Below, one piece after another: positions 23,921-33,486 of a stretch of 64,000 nucleotides of DNA (its first letter is position 1; every line of letters begins with the position of its first letter). Where the stretch lies: assembly GCA_039180875.1 (NCBI GenBank), contig JBCDCY010000002.1, positions 372,001 through 436,000 on the forward strand, read 5' to 3'. The position numbers and the translations under genes are program-made. Under the pieces are notes generated by a model that was given only the letters and a program-made list of their open reading frames with translations, searched no databases and was not told the DNA's origin. Origin of the DNA: JBCDCY01 sp039180875 (GTDB taxonomy: Bacteria; Pseudomonadota; Alphaproteobacteria; Rhodobacterales; Rhodobacteraceae).

Positions 23921-25393
23921 ATGATGTCGTCCCTTTCCGGACGCTTCCTGTTTCTCACGATGGGCTTCGTCATGCTGGCGGAGATCCTGATCTTCGTGCC
24001 CTCCGTCGCCCGCTTCCGCCTCGACTACCTGCAGGAGCGGCTGGAGCGGGCTCAGATCGCCTCCCTCGCGCTTTTGGCGACGCCGGACGACATGGTGGCG
24101 CCGGATCTGGGCGCCGAGCTTCTGCAGAATGCCGAGGTGCTCAACATCGTGCTCCGGCGCAATGCGGTGCGGGAGCTGATCCTGGCCACGCCGGCGCAGA
24201 CCGAGGTGGCAGCGACCTTCGACCTCACCGATCCCTCGCCGTTCGAGCTGATGCGCGACGCGATGCGCTGTCTGATGATGGACAGCGGGCGCGTCGTTCG
24301 GGTGATCGGTCGGCCGGTAAAGGGGGCGGGGCTGGAGATCGAGATCACCATCGACGAGACGCCGCTGAAAGAAGCGCTGATGGCCTATGGCGCGCGCATC
24401 TTCCTCCTCTCGGCCATGATTTCGATCCTCACGGCCGCCTTGCTGTTTCTATCCGCCCGGCGCTTCATCGTGCGCCCGATCTCCCGCGTGGTCGCCAATA
24501 TGACGGCGTTCCGCGAAGATCCGGAGGATCCGGCCCGCATCATCGATCCGCAGTCCAGCGCGCGGGAGATCGCGGATGCCGAACGCGCCCTGTCGGCCCT
24601 GCAGATGCAGCTTCAGACGGCGTTGAAGGAACGTCAGCGCTTGGCCGCCCTCGGCGGCGCGGTGGCCAAGATCAGCCACGACCTGCGCAACATCCTGACC
24701 ACCACCCAGATCCTCGCCGATCGGATCGGCAGCAGCGCCGATCCCGCCGTCGCCCGCGCCGCGCCGAAGCTTCTCAGCTCCCTCGACCGGGCGATCAACC
24801 TCTGCGAGCGCACGCTCACCTTCGGCAAAGCGGAGGAGCCGGAGCCCGAGAAACGCACCGTCGTGCTCCGCGATCTGGTGCGCGAAGCGCTGGAGGCGGA
24901 GACCCTGACCGAGGTGAGCGGCCTCTCCATCGTCAACGACGTGCCGGAGACCCTGCGGGCGGAGGCCGATCCTGAGCAGTTTTTCCGGGTGCTGCAGAAC
25001 CTCCTGCGCAATGCCCGCCAGGCGATCGAGGCGATGGGCCGCCCGGGGGAGATCCGGGTGGGGGGCACCCCGCTTGAGCAGGGCACGGAGGTGGTCATCC
25101 ACGATACCGGCCCGGGCCTGCCGAGCCGTGCGGTCGAGCATCTTTTCCAGCCGTTTCAAGGGGCTGTGCGGCGCGGTGGCTCCGGCCTCGGCCTCGCGAT
25201 CGCGGCCGAGATCGTGCGCAACCACGGCGGCGTGCTGGAGCTGGTCGACACCTCGACCAACGGCACGACCTTCCGCATCCGCCTGCCGCGGGGCATCGAA
25301 TCCGCTGGCCGCCCGGCCGAGATTTCGCAGTTGCAAACCTATGGGCGCGCCGTTAGAGAGCGGCGCTCAGGCACCGGTAGCTCAGCTGGATAG
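23921..25393 (+). CDS. Membrane sensor histidine kinase
   Basis: A 490-residue sensor kinase. Membrane helices near residues 8-28 and 150-172 bracket a periplasmic sensor; a HAMP linker follows, then a HisKA domain with the phosphorylated His253 in KISHDLRN, and an ATPase domain with N-box NLLRNARQA, DTGPGLPS and GSGLGLAIA. No response regulator is adjacent, so it is an orphan here. The start is uncertain: GTG 23909 or ATG 23921; I chose the ATG. The reading frame runs into tRNA-Arg and uses the TAG in its D-arm as stop, a 23-base overlap, so the last eight residues or so are encoded by tRNA sequence. Confidence 0.9.
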   Translation: MMSSLSGRFLFLTMGFVMLAEILIFVPSVARFRLDYLQERLERAQIASLALLATPDDMVAPDLGAELLQNAEVLNIVLRRNAVRELILATPAQTEVAATFDLTDPSPFELMRDAMRCLMMDSGRVVRVIGRPVKGAGLEIEITIDETPLKEALMAYGARIFLLSAMISILTAALLFLSARRFIVRPISRVVANMTAFREDPEDPARIIDPQSSAREIADAERALSALQMQLQTALKERQRLAALGGAVAKISHDLRNILTTTQILADRIGSSADPAVARAAPKLLSSLDRAINLCERTLTFGKAEEPEPEKRTVVLRDLVREALEAETLTEVSGLSIVNDVPETLRAEADPEQFFRVLQNLLRNARQAIEAMGRPGEIRVGGTPLEQGTEVVIHDTGPGLPSRAVEHLFQPFQGAVRRGGSGLGLAIAAEIVRNHGGVLELVDTSTNGTTFRIRLPRGIESAGRPAEISQLQTYGRAVRERRSGTGSSAG

Positions 25394-25447
25394 AGCACCA
25401 GACTACGAATCTGGGGGTCGGGGGTTCGAATCCTCCCCGGTGCGCCA
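25371..25447 (+). tRNA. tRNA-Arg (anticodon ACG)
   Basis: A 77-base cloverleaf. The 7-bp acceptor stem (GCACCGG with CCGGTGC) is perfect, the anticodon loop CTACGAA gives ACG, the T-arm carries TTCGAAT, and CCA is encoded at the end. A34 is expected to be edited to inosine to read CGU, CGC and CGA. Its first 23 bases overlap the 3' end of the histidine kinase gene. Confidence 0.97.
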
Positions 25448-25557
25448 TCCCAAATAGCTGACAGCGCAGTCTTTCGTCCCTCTCGCGGGACCATCCGCGT
25501 CGGCCGTAGCCCGGCGCGCGAAACGGGTTATCATCGCAGGCGAAAGCTGGAGCTGCG

Positions 25558-28500
25558 ATGCCCGAAAATCCTCCGTCCGTGCTGCCCCTGCCGTCCTATC
25601 CGGACGTGGAGGCGGTGCTGGCCGAGCGGATCGCCGATGCGGGCCTGACGGAGGGGGATCGGGCGGCCATTGCGGCCCGGGCGACGGGTCTGGTGGAGCG
25701 CATCCGAGCGGAGGCCTCGCCGGGGTTGATGGAAGCCTTCCTCGCTGAATACGGCCTCTCCACCGATGAGGGCATCGCGCTGATGTGCCTGGCGGAGGCG
25801 CTGCTGCGCGTGCCCGATGCCGACACCATGGACGAGCTGATCGAGGACAAGATCGCCCCCGGCGACTGGGCCGCTCATCTCGGCCGGGCGGCCTCGCCCC
25901 TGGTCAATGCCTCGACCTGGGCGCTGATGTTCACCGGGCGGGTGCTGGAGACCGGCGACGACCGCCCGCTCGCTGCCCTCCGCGGTGCGGTCAAGCGGCT
26001 GGGAGAGCCCGTCATCCGCGCCGCCACCACCCAGGCGATGCGGGAGATCGGCCGGCAGTTCGTGCTCGGCCAGACGATCGAGGAGGGGATGGGCGAGGCC
26101 CGGGCGATGGAGGCCAAGGGCTACACCTACTCCTACGACATGCTCGGCGAGGCGGCGATGACCTGGCCCGACGCCGAGTGCTATTTCGAGAGCTACGCCC
26201 ATTCGATCCGCACCATCGCGCGCGCCTCGAACCACGCCGAGATCGCGCGGAACCCCGGGATCTCGGTCAAGCTCTCCGCCCTGCATCCGCGCTACGAGGT
26301 CAGCCAGCGCGACCGGGTGCTGGCCGAGCTCACGCCGCGCCTCGCCGATCTCGCGGCATTGGCGGCGGAGCGGGGCCTCGGCCTCAACGTCGATGCGGAG
26401 GAGCAGGACCGGCTCACCCTGTCGCTCGAGGTGATCGAGCGGGTGCTGGCCGATCCCCGATTGGCCGGGTGGGATGGTTTCGGCGTGGTGGTGCAGGCCT
26501 ACGGGCCGCGGGCCGGGGCGGTGATCGATTGGCTCGAAGCCCGAGCCGCGCAGCACGAACGCCGGCTGATGGTGCGCCTGGTGAAAGGCGCCTATTGGGA
26601 TACGGAGGTGAAGCGGGCGCAGCAGGCCGGTCTGCCGCGCTTTCCGGTCTTCGCGCGGAAGCCCGCGACCGACGTCAGCTATCTTGGCTGCGCCCGCAAA
26701 CTGCTCGGCGCGCGCGGGCTCTATCCACAATTCGGCACGCACAACGCCCACACGGTGGCGGCGATCCTGCAGATGGCGGAGGCGATGGGGGTTCCGCCGG
26801 ATGCTTATGAGTTCCAGCGCCTGCATGGCATGGGCGCCGCGCTCTACGACCTGGTGATGGCGGAGGCGGGTGCGCGCTGCCGGATCTACGCCCCGGTGGG
26901 CAAGCACCGGGATCTGCTGGCCTATCTCGTGCGCCGCTTGTTGGAGAACGGCGCCAACTCCTCCTTCGTCCATCAGATCGTCGATGCGGATGTGCCGGCG
27001 GAGGAGGTGGCGGCGGATCCCTTCGCCGCCCTTGGACATCGGGCGGTGGTGCAGCCGGGCTCCGAGCTTTGGCAGCCGATGCGGCGGAACGCCCGGGGCT
27101 GGGACCTGGTGGCGGCCGAGCATCTGGCGGAGATCGAGGTGGCGCGGGCGCCCTTCGCCGAGGCGCCGTTCGCCGGCGAACCGCTCCTGGCGGGGACAGC
27201 GGCGCCCGCGCCGCCGCATCAGGTGCATCGCCCGTCCAACCCGTCGGACGTGGTGGGCGAGGTCCGCTTCGCCTCCATCGCCGATGTGGAGACCGCTTTC
27301 GCCGCCGCTCAGCCCTGGGGGGCGATGGGAGAGGATCGCGCTCGCATCCTCAACGCCGTCGCCGATGCCTACGAGGCCGATTTCGGCGCGCTTTTCGCCC
27401 TGCTGGCGCGGGAGGCGGGCAAGACCCTGCCCGACGCGGTCGCTGAATTGCGCGAGGCGGTCGATTTCCTGCGCTACTACGCGGCGGGCATTGCTGGGCT
27501 CGGCGCGCCTCCCCTCGGGCCTGTGGTCTGCATCTCCCCCTGGAACTTCCCTCTGGCGATCTTCACGGGCCAGATCGCGGCGGCCCTGGCAGCGGGCAAC
27601 GCCGTGCTCGCCAAGCCCGCGCCACAGACCAGCCTGATCGCCGCCCGCGCCGTCGACCTGATGCATGCGGCCGGCGTCCCGCGAGAGGCGCTGCAGCTGC
27701 TCCCCGGCGACGGCGAGATCGGCGCGGCGCTCACCTCCGACCCTCGGGTGGACGGCGTGGCCTTCACCGGCTCCACCGCAACCGCGCGCCGGATCCAGCG
27801 GGCGATGGCGGAGCATGGCCGGCCCGGCGTGCCATTGATCGCAGAGACCGGCGGCATCAACGCCATGATCGTCGACTCGACCGCGCTGCCGGAACAGGCG
27901 GTCGCCGCGGTGATGGAGTCGGCCTTCCAGTCCGCCGGCCAGCGCTGCTCCGCCTGCCGCTGCCTCTACGTGCAAAGCGACATCTACGAGAGCTTTCTCG
28001 AGATGCTGACGGGCGCCATGGACAGCTTCGTCGTGGCCGAGCCCTGGAACCTGCGCGCCGACAGCGGGCCGCTGATCGACGCAGCGGCGCACGAGACCAT
28101 CGCCGGCTATGTCGCCGAGGAGCGGACAGCGGGCAAGGTGATCCACCAGATCGCCGCGCCCGAGACCGGCCATTTCCTCGGCCCCTGCCTGATCGCTGTG
28201 GATGGGATCGAGGAGATCGGGCGAGAGGTCTTCGGCCCCGTGCTCCACGTCGCGCGCTTCAGTGCCGCCAAGCTCGAGGCTGAGGTCGCCGCCATCAACC
28301 GGACAGGCTATGGCCTGACCTTCGGGCTGCACACGAGGATCGACGACCGGGTCGAGCGCATCGCGTCGCAGATCGCGGCGGGCAACATGTACGTGAACCG
28401 CAACCAGATCGGCGCCATCGTCGGCTCCCAACCCTTTGGCGGCGAGGGGCTGTCGGGCACGGGGCCGAAGGCGGGTGGGCCGCACTACCTGGCGCGGTTC

Positions 28501-28929
28501 GTCCAGCCGCACGAGCCGGAGGTGCCGGAGACCGCGGTCGATCTGCCGGGCCCGACGGGGGAGGCAAATCGCCTGCGTCTGGTGCCGCGCCCCCCGGCGC
28601 TCTGCCTCGGCCCGACGGAGGCCGACCGAGCCGAGCAGGTGCGCCAGGTGGAGCGCCTCGGCGGCGTCGCTCGCTCCACCGACGCGCTGCCCTCGGACGA
28701 GCCCTTTGGTGCCGTCCTCTGGTGGGGCGACGAGGGAACGGCCCGCAGCCTCGCCCAGCAGCTTGCTGGACGCGACGGCCCGATCCTGCCGCTGGTCACC
28801 GGGCCGCCCGCGGTGGCCGATGTGCTCCACGAACGTCATCTCTGCGTCGACACCACGGCCTCCGGTGGCAACGCGGAACTCTTGGCCCAGGCGGCGCGCG
28901 ACGACCCACTCAAACGTGCGGCAGAGTGA
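25558..28929 (+). CDS. putA: Bifunctional proline dehydrogenase / glutamate semialdehyde dehydrogenase
   Basis: PutA, 1123 residues, oxidises proline to glutamate in two coupled steps. The FAD-dependent proline dehydrogenase barrel spans about residues 150-470 (GISVKLSALHPRYE, VRLVKGAYWDTEVKRAQ, ATHN-like FGTHNAHT). The aldehyde dehydrogenase spans about 540-985, with ISPWNFPLAIFTGQIAAAL, general base Glu763 in AETGG and nucleophile Cys797 in GQRCSA. There is no N-terminal ribbon-helix-helix, so this PutA does not act as its own repressor. About 130 residues follow the dehydrogenase, longer than minimal PutAs. ATG 25558 has GGAG six bases upstream. It stands alone downstream of tRNA-Arg. Confidence 0.97.
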   Translation: MPENPPSVLPLPSYPDVEAVLAERIADAGLTEGDRAAIAARATGLVERIRAEASPGLMEAFLAEYGLSTDEGIALMCLAEALLRVPDADTMDELIEDKIAPGDWAAHLGRAASPLVNASTWALMFTGRVLETGDDRPLAALRGAVKRLGEPVIRAATTQAMREIGRQFVLGQTIEEGMGEARAMEAKGYTYSYDMLGEAAMTWPDAECYFESYAHSIRTIARASNHAEIARNPGISVKLSALHPRYEVSQRDRVLAELTPRLADLAALAAERGLGLNVDAEEQDRLTLSLEVIERVLADPRLAGWDGFGVVVQAYGPRAGAVIDWLEARAAQHERRLMVRLVKGAYWDTEVKRAQQAGLPRFPVFARKPATDVSYLGCARKLLGARGLYPQFGTHNAHTVAAILQMAEAMGVPPDAYEFQRLHGMGAALYDLVMAEAGARCRIYAPVGKHRDLLAYLVRRLLENGANSSFVHQIVDADVPAEEVAADPFAALGHRAVVQPGSELWQPMRRNARGWDLVAAEHLAEIEVARAPFAEAPFAGEPLLAGTAAPAPPHQVHRPSNPSDVVGEVRFASIADVETAFAAAQPWGAMGEDRARILNAVADAYEADFGALFALLAREAGKTLPDAVAELREAVDFLRYYAAGIAGLGAPPLGPVVCISPWNFPLAIFTGQIAAALAAGNAVLAKPAPQTSLIAARAVDLMHAAGVPREALQLLPGDGEIGAALTSDPRVDGVAFTGSTATARRIQRAMAEHGRPGVPLIAETGGINAMIVDSTALPEQAVAAVMESAFQSAGQRCSACRCLYVQSDIYESFLEMLTGAMDSFVVAEPWNLRADSGPLIDAAAHETIAGYVAEERTAGKVIHQIAAPETGHFLGPCLIAVDGIEEIGREVFGPVLHVARFSAAKLEAEVAAINRTGYGLTFGLHTRIDDRVERIASQIAAGNMYVNRNQIGAIVGSQPFGGEGLSGTGPKAGGPHYLARFVQPHEPEVPETAVDLPGPTGEANRLRLVPRPPALCLGPTEADRAEQVRQVERLGGVARSTDALPSDEPFGAVLWWGDEGTARSLAQQLAGRDGPILPLVTGPPAVADVLHERHLCVDTTASGGNAELLAQAARDDPLKRAAE

Positions 28930-29127
28930 TCCGGGCGCCGCTTGAAAAGGCACGGCAACGATGCTTGAGTACATTTGTCAGGCGCTTAGCAGCCATGGGA
29001 CGCCCCCCACAGCGCGCGAGGGTCGCCGATCGGTGCCGGGATGGGCATCCTGTCGGATCGCCGATGGCGTGAGAGCGCTCTCCCGCCAGGCGGCGTGACC
29101 GGCGGCGGTGGGGAGATGGAAGAGATT

Positions 29128-31413
29128 ATGCCGGATAGCGACCTTCCGTCAGAGCTGCTCGTCGTCCTCAGCATGCATCGAAGCGGCAGTTCGGCGCTCA
29201 CCCGGGCGCTCAGCCTGCTCGGCCACGCCCTGCCGAAGACGCTGATCAAGGACAACGCCTCCAACCGCCGCGGCCATTGGGAGAGCCAGCCGTTGGCGCG
29301 GCTGAACGATGCCTATCTGAAGGAGGCCGGGCTGGTCTGGTCCGACTGGACCTCGGGCACCCTGGCGCGAACTCGGGCGGCCGATCGCCGGGATTTCGAG
29401 CAGGACCTGCGCCGCCTGGTGGCCGACGAGTTTCCGCCCGGGCGCCCGGCCGTGGTGAAGGAGCCGCGGATCTGCCGGCTGCTCCCGAGCTATCGCGCCG
29501 CGTTCGAGGAGAGCCTGCCGCTGCGCGCCGTGGTGGTGGTGCGCAACCCGCTCGAGGTGAAGGCCTCCCTGGTGCGCCGCAACAACCTGACCGAGGCCAA
29601 TGCCGCGCTCCTCTGGCTGCGCTACACCGTCGATGCCTTGGTGGGGTCGGAGGGGCTGGCGCGGGCCTTCGTCGCCTACGACCAGCTTCTGGACACGCCG
29701 CTCGAGACGCTGGGACGGTTGCAAACGGCGCTCGGCGGTGCGTTCCCGATGACGCTCGAAGCCGCCGGGCCGGAGATCCAGGCGTTCCTCAGCGGCACGC
29801 TCCGCAACCACAGCCATGCGGCGGAGGAGGTCGTGCACCACGATCTCACCCACGGCTGGATCAGCGATGCTTACGCCGCGCTCCGCATCCTCACCCATGA
29901 CGCGACGGCGGCTGAACCGCTCGCCACCATCGCGCGGATCCGGGCGGAGCTCGACACGGCCGAGCCGATGCTGGGCCATATCATGGGCACCTACGATGCG
30001 GCGCTCGACGAGCTTCGCCGGCGGGACGCGGCGTTGAGCGCCAGCGTCGCGCTGAAGACCGAGCAGGTGAGGGTTCTGCGCGACAGCCTGAGCGAGGAGA
30101 AGGCCGCGCAGGCCGCGGTGCTGGAGCGCCAGAAGGCCGAGCTGGAGGAGGCGCGGGACGAGGCGATCCGGGCCCGGACGGCCGATGTCGGGCGTCTGCG
30201 CAAACGTGCCGAGGCGGCGGAGGCGGCGTTGGCCAAGGCGCGCGCAGCGGCCGAGGCTCCGGGGCAGGGGGCCGCGCCAGCTGCAGCCAGATCAAACACC
30301 ACCACGGAGCGCCGCGGCATGATGACCGGCGTCCGCCGGATGCTCGGCCGGGGACGGGCGGCGCGGCCCGCCAAAGACCCGGCGAAACCGGAGCCTGAGC
30401 CGGCCGACACCGCGGCGGCGCCCGCCCCGCCCCAGCCGTCGGCGGACGATATCGAGCGTGTCGAACGCTCCGGCCTGTTCGACACGGCCCGCTACCTCCG
30501 CCATTCGCCCGCGGCGGCCTCCTTCCCCGGCGGTGCGATCGGGCACTACCTGGCCCAGGGCTGGCGAAACGGCCGCGATCCAGGGCCGAGCTTTCGCACC
30601 CGGGCCTACACCACGGCCCACGCCGATCTGTTGGCGGAGGGGGAGTGCCCGCTCCTCCACTTTCTCCGCACCTATCCCGAGAGCGTGACGGGTCCGCCAA
30701 AGGTCCAGGGCTCGGCGGGCCGTATTGCCGTCTTCACCGCGATCGTCGGGGATTACGATATCCTGCGCGCCCCCTTCGGGCCGACCGAGGGCGCCGACTT
30801 CTTCGCCTTCACCGACGGCGAGGTGCCAGAGGGCTCGGTCTGGCAGCACCGGGCGCTCGAATATGTCGACAGCGATCCGGCCCGGACGACGCGGTTCGTG
30901 AAGACCCACCCCCATCTCTACTTCGCCGACTACGACGTCGCGATCTGGATGGACGGCAACGTCACGCTGAACGCCGATCCGCGGACACTGCTTCCGGCCG
31001 ATGATGCGACGCCCCCGATCCTCACCTGGCACCACCCCCTGCGCGACTGCGTCTATGAGGAGGGCGAGGTCTGCGTCGAGACCGGCCGGGACGATGCCGA
31101 CACCATCCGGGACCATCTGGCGCGGCTGGAGCGGGCGGGGATCCCCCGGCATGGCGGGCTCTTTGAGACCAGCGTGATCGTCACCCGCCTCTCCGACCCG
31201 CGCATCCCGGACTTCTACGCCCAGTGGTGGGCCGAGATTGAGCAGGGCAGCCGGCGTGATCAGTTGAGCCTGCCTCATGTGATACGGGAGAGCGGTCTAC
31301 CCATCGCCACCCTGGCGCCCAAGCGGATCTGCATGCGGACCGATCCCCGCTTCGTCCATCAGCGCCATGAGGGGACGCGCCAGGCGCCGAACAAGGTGGA
31401 AACGGCGGCCTGA
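29128..31413 (+). CDS. Sulfotransferase - coiled coil - DUF616 glycosyltransferase-like fusion
   Basis: A 761-residue multidomain protein. The N-terminus is sulfotransferase-like: SMHRSGSSAL (15-24) fits the 5'-phosphosulfate loop of PAPS enzymes, and VVVVRNPLEVKASL fits the 3'-phosphate site. A charged coiled coil (about 285-385) and a Pro/Ala linker follow. Next comes a short FDTARYLRHSP...HYLAQGWRNGRDP repeat often attached to glycosyltransferases, and then a TOD1/MUCI70 (DUF616) domain with FTAIVGDYD and AIWMDGN. I infer it modifies and sulfates a surface glycan. ATG 29128 (GGAAGAG upstream) is a best guess; ATG 29116 is also possible. The stop overlaps the next start as TGATG. Confidence 0.78.
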   Translation: MPDSDLPSELLVVLSMHRSGSSALTRALSLLGHALPKTLIKDNASNRRGHWESQPLARLNDAYLKEAGLVWSDWTSGTLARTRAADRRDFEQDLRRLVADEFPPGRPAVVKEPRICRLLPSYRAAFEESLPLRAVVVVRNPLEVKASLVRRNNLTEANAALLWLRYTVDALVGSEGLARAFVAYDQLLDTPLETLGRLQTALGGAFPMTLEAAGPEIQAFLSGTLRNHSHAAEEVVHHDLTHGWISDAYAALRILTHDATAAEPLATIARIRAELDTAEPMLGHIMGTYDAALDELRRRDAALSASVALKTEQVRVLRDSLSEEKAAQAAVLERQKAELEEARDEAIRARTADVGRLRKRAEAAEAALAKARAAAEAPGQGAAPAAARSNTTTERRGMMTGVRRMLGRGRAARPAKDPAKPEPEPADTAAAPAPPQPSADDIERVERSGLFDTARYLRHSPAAASFPGGAIGHYLAQGWRNGRDPGPSFRTRAYTTAHADLLAEGECPLLHFLRTYPESVTGPPKVQGSAGRIAVFTAIVGDYDILRAPFGPTEGADFFAFTDGEVPEGSVWQHRALEYVDSDPARTTRFVKTHPHLYFADYDVAIWMDGNVTLNADPRTLLPADDATPPILTWHHPLRDCVYEEGEVCVETGRDDADTIRDHLARLERAGIPRHGGLFETSVIVTRLSDPRIPDFYAQWWAEIEQGSRRDQLSLPHVIRESGLPIATLAPKRICMRTDPRFVHQRHEGTRQAPNKVETAA

Positions 31414-32309
31414 TGCGCGGCGCCACGAAGGGTGTGGACGTCGTGGTCTGCGTGCACAACGCGCCGGAGGATGTGGGCCGCTGCCTCGCCGCGCTGGAGC
31501 GCACAGACGATCCTGCCGGCGGCCTGCGGATCATCCTGGTCGACGACGGCTCGGAGACCGAGACGGCAGAGCTCCTCCGATCATTCACCGCGCGGGTGGC
31601 TGGGACGGAGCTGATCCGGCTCAACCGGCCCGCCGGCTACACGGTGGCGGCCAATCAGGGGCTGCGGCGGAGCCGGGGAGAGATCGCCGTCCTGCTCAAC
31701 AGCGACACCGTGGTGCCGGCGTCCTGGGCCCGCAAGATCGCCGCCGCCTTCGCCCGCGCGCCGGACCTCGGCCTGGTCGGCCCGCTCTCCAACGCCGGGG
31801 GCTGGCAGTCGGTGCCGGAGCGGCGGCAACCGAATGGCGGTTGGGTCGTGAACGTCCTGCCGGCCGACATGAGCGTGGATGAGATGGACACGCTGGTCGC
31901 CCGGCTGTCGGCCGCCGTGCCGACAACTGTCCGGGTGCCGCTTCTGAACGGCTTTTGCCTCGCCATACACCGTCGGCTGATCGAGGCCGTGGGCCTGCTC
32001 GACGAGACCGGTTTTCCCCGAGGCTACGGGGAGGAGGACGACTATTGCCTCCGCGCCGCCGGCGCCGGCTTCGGCCTGGCGGTGGCACCCGACACCTACG
32101 TCTTCCACGCCAAGTCCCGCAGCTACGGGTTGGAGGAGCGCAATCGCCTGACCGCCCTCGGGCAGGAACAACTGCGCCTCAAGCACTCCCAAACCCGGCT
32201 CGACCGGGCGGTGGAGACGATGTTCGACAACCCCTATCTCCGCCGGATGCGGCAGGAGGTGGCGCAGGCCGTGGGTCCCGCGCCGGAGGTCGAGGCGGCG
32301 GCGGGCTGA
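31413..32309 (+). CDS. Family 2 glycosyltransferase
   Basis: A 298-residue GT2 enzyme that transfers a sugar from a nucleotide donor, probably to a surface glycan or protein in the cytoplasm. It has the GT-A fold start VDVVVCVHNAPEDVGRCLAAL, the LVDDGSE motif, the metal-binding SDT in LLNSDTVVP, and the acceptor-side GYGEEDDYCLRAAGAG (ED motif). It has no membrane segment. ATG 31413 shares its A with the stop of the sulfotransferase fusion (TGATG), so they are translationally coupled and likely act on the same glycan. Its stop is 12 bases from that of the convergent dioxygenase gene. Confidence 0.9.
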   Translation: MRGATKGVDVVVCVHNAPEDVGRCLAALERTDDPAGGLRIILVDDGSETETAELLRSFTARVAGTELIRLNRPAGYTVAANQGLRRSRGEIAVLLNSDTVVPASWARKIAAAFARAPDLGLVGPLSNAGGWQSVPERRQPNGGWVVNVLPADMSVDEMDTLVARLSAAVPTTVRVPLLNGFCLAIHRRLIEAVGLLDETGFPRGYGEEDDYCLRAAGAGFGLAVAPDTYVFHAKSRSYGLEERNRLTALGQEQLRLKHSQTRLDRAVETMFDNPYLRRMRQEVAQAVGPAPEVEAAAG

Positions 32310-32321
32310 ACGCCCCGGCGC

Positions 32322-33374
32322 CTACCAGTAGACCGGGATCTGATTGAGCGCGCTCCGCGACTTGGCGAAGAACCAAGTCTCGATCGCATAGCGCGGCTGG
32401 CTGTAGAGCGCGCCGGTCGAGGTTGCGTGCAGATTGTAGTGGTCGAAGAAGATGCCGTCGCCCGCACCGAAGAACGGTCGTGCCGGCGGCGTATCGGGAT
32501 AGGCCTCGGCCACCGAGGCGCCGGAGACCGACCAATCGAAGATCGCGCCGTTGGTGCCGGTCGGCAGGATCGAGGTAAGACGCTTCGGCAAAAGCTCCAT
32601 CCCCGGGCTCTCTGTCCCGTCGCCGCAATCGCTGAGCGCCACCCAGAGGTTCAAGCTCTGGATGTTCTCCGTCATGAACGCCCCGTCCTGATGCCATTCC
32701 GGCCGGCGATCCTGAGGCTCCGTCCGGCGGAGTACGCTCTTGCGGAAAGAGACGCAGGGCTCGTCCCGGAAATAGGCTTGCAGCAGGCCGCGGAGGCCCA
32801 GCCGCTCGAACGTGTCGAGCAGGCGGTGGGAGACCCGGGGTGAGAGAAAGGTCTCGATCGCGCCGGTCTTGGCCATGAACCAGTGGGAGGCGAGGCGGTC
32901 CTCCCCCGCCTCCTCCTCCGGCGGCAGGAAGAACGCCTTGGAGTGGATCGAGCGGTCGCCGGAGGCGTTGCCCTTGGCGATCCTGTGTGCCTCCCGCGCC
33001 GCGCCGAGCACGTTGTCGATTTCGCCCTGAAACTCGAAGGCAAGGCGGCTGGCGAAGAGGTTGCGCACGATCAGCGCGCCGTGATGGTGCATGGCGCTTC
33101 GCAGCCGGTCGATCGACAGATCGCGGACATCGACCTCCGGGATCGTACCGCCGGCCTCGGGGAAGAGATCGGCGATCACCGGTTCGTCTGCGCCCTTCGC
33201 CCAGGAGGTCGCGGTGTGCTCGGTGATCTCGGCCCCGGCCGCGAGCCGCAGATCGCGCAACCGGAAGAGATCGCCGATCTTGCCCGAGGCGCGGCAGCGA
33301 TCGGCCATCTCCGTCACGCGCGCCGACAGCGTGTCGTGCCGGTCCGCCGGCGTGTCGGAAAGCGTTGCCCCCAT
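32322..33374 (-). CDS. Phytanoyl-CoA dioxygenase family (PhyH) Fe/2-oxoglutarate oxygenase
   Basis: A 350-residue non-heme iron, 2-oxoglutarate-dependent dioxygenase. The facial triad is visible as His228 and Asp230 in WHQDGAF with His312 or His316 in DHYNLHAT, and Arg328 fits the 2-oxoglutarate contact. The family hydroxylates lipids, small metabolites and sugar-linked groups. It sits inside a glycosyltransferase cluster, which suggests a role in modifying a glycan or its lipid carrier, but this is inference. ATG 33374 has AGGGA about nine bases upstream. It is divergent from the 953-residue glycosyltransferase across 112 bases. Confidence 0.82.
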   Translation of the reverse strand: MGATLSDTPADRHDTLSARVTEMADRCRASGKIGDLFRLRDLRLAAGAEITEHTATSWAKGADEPVIADLFPEAGGTIPEVDVRDLSIDRLRSAMHHHGALIVRNLFASRLAFEFQGEIDNVLGAAREAHRIAKGNASGDRSIHSKAFFLPPEEEAGEDRLASHWFMAKTGAIETFLSPRVSHRLLDTFERLGLRGLLQAYFRDEPCVSFRKSVLRRTEPQDRRPEWHQDGAFMTENIQSLNLWVALSDCGDGTESPGMELLPKRLTSILPTGTNGAIFDWSVSGASVAEAYPDTPPARPFFGAGDGIFFDHYNLHATSTGALYSQPRYAIETWFFAKSRSALNQIPVYW

Positions 33375-33486
33375 GGTCGCCGTCCCTTCGATCCTGGCCC
33401 GCGCCCCATGTGTCGCGGATGCCCAGCTTGTACCGAAGACGGCGCTTCATTACCACTCGGGAGGGCTCGGGGTGGAAGGATCGCAG

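Noticed and set aside
25531..28974. A 1147-codon open frame antisense to putA
   Set aside because: It is a mirror of a highly conserved gene in GC-rich DNA; its translation is Arg/His/Gly-rich with no recognisable motif.
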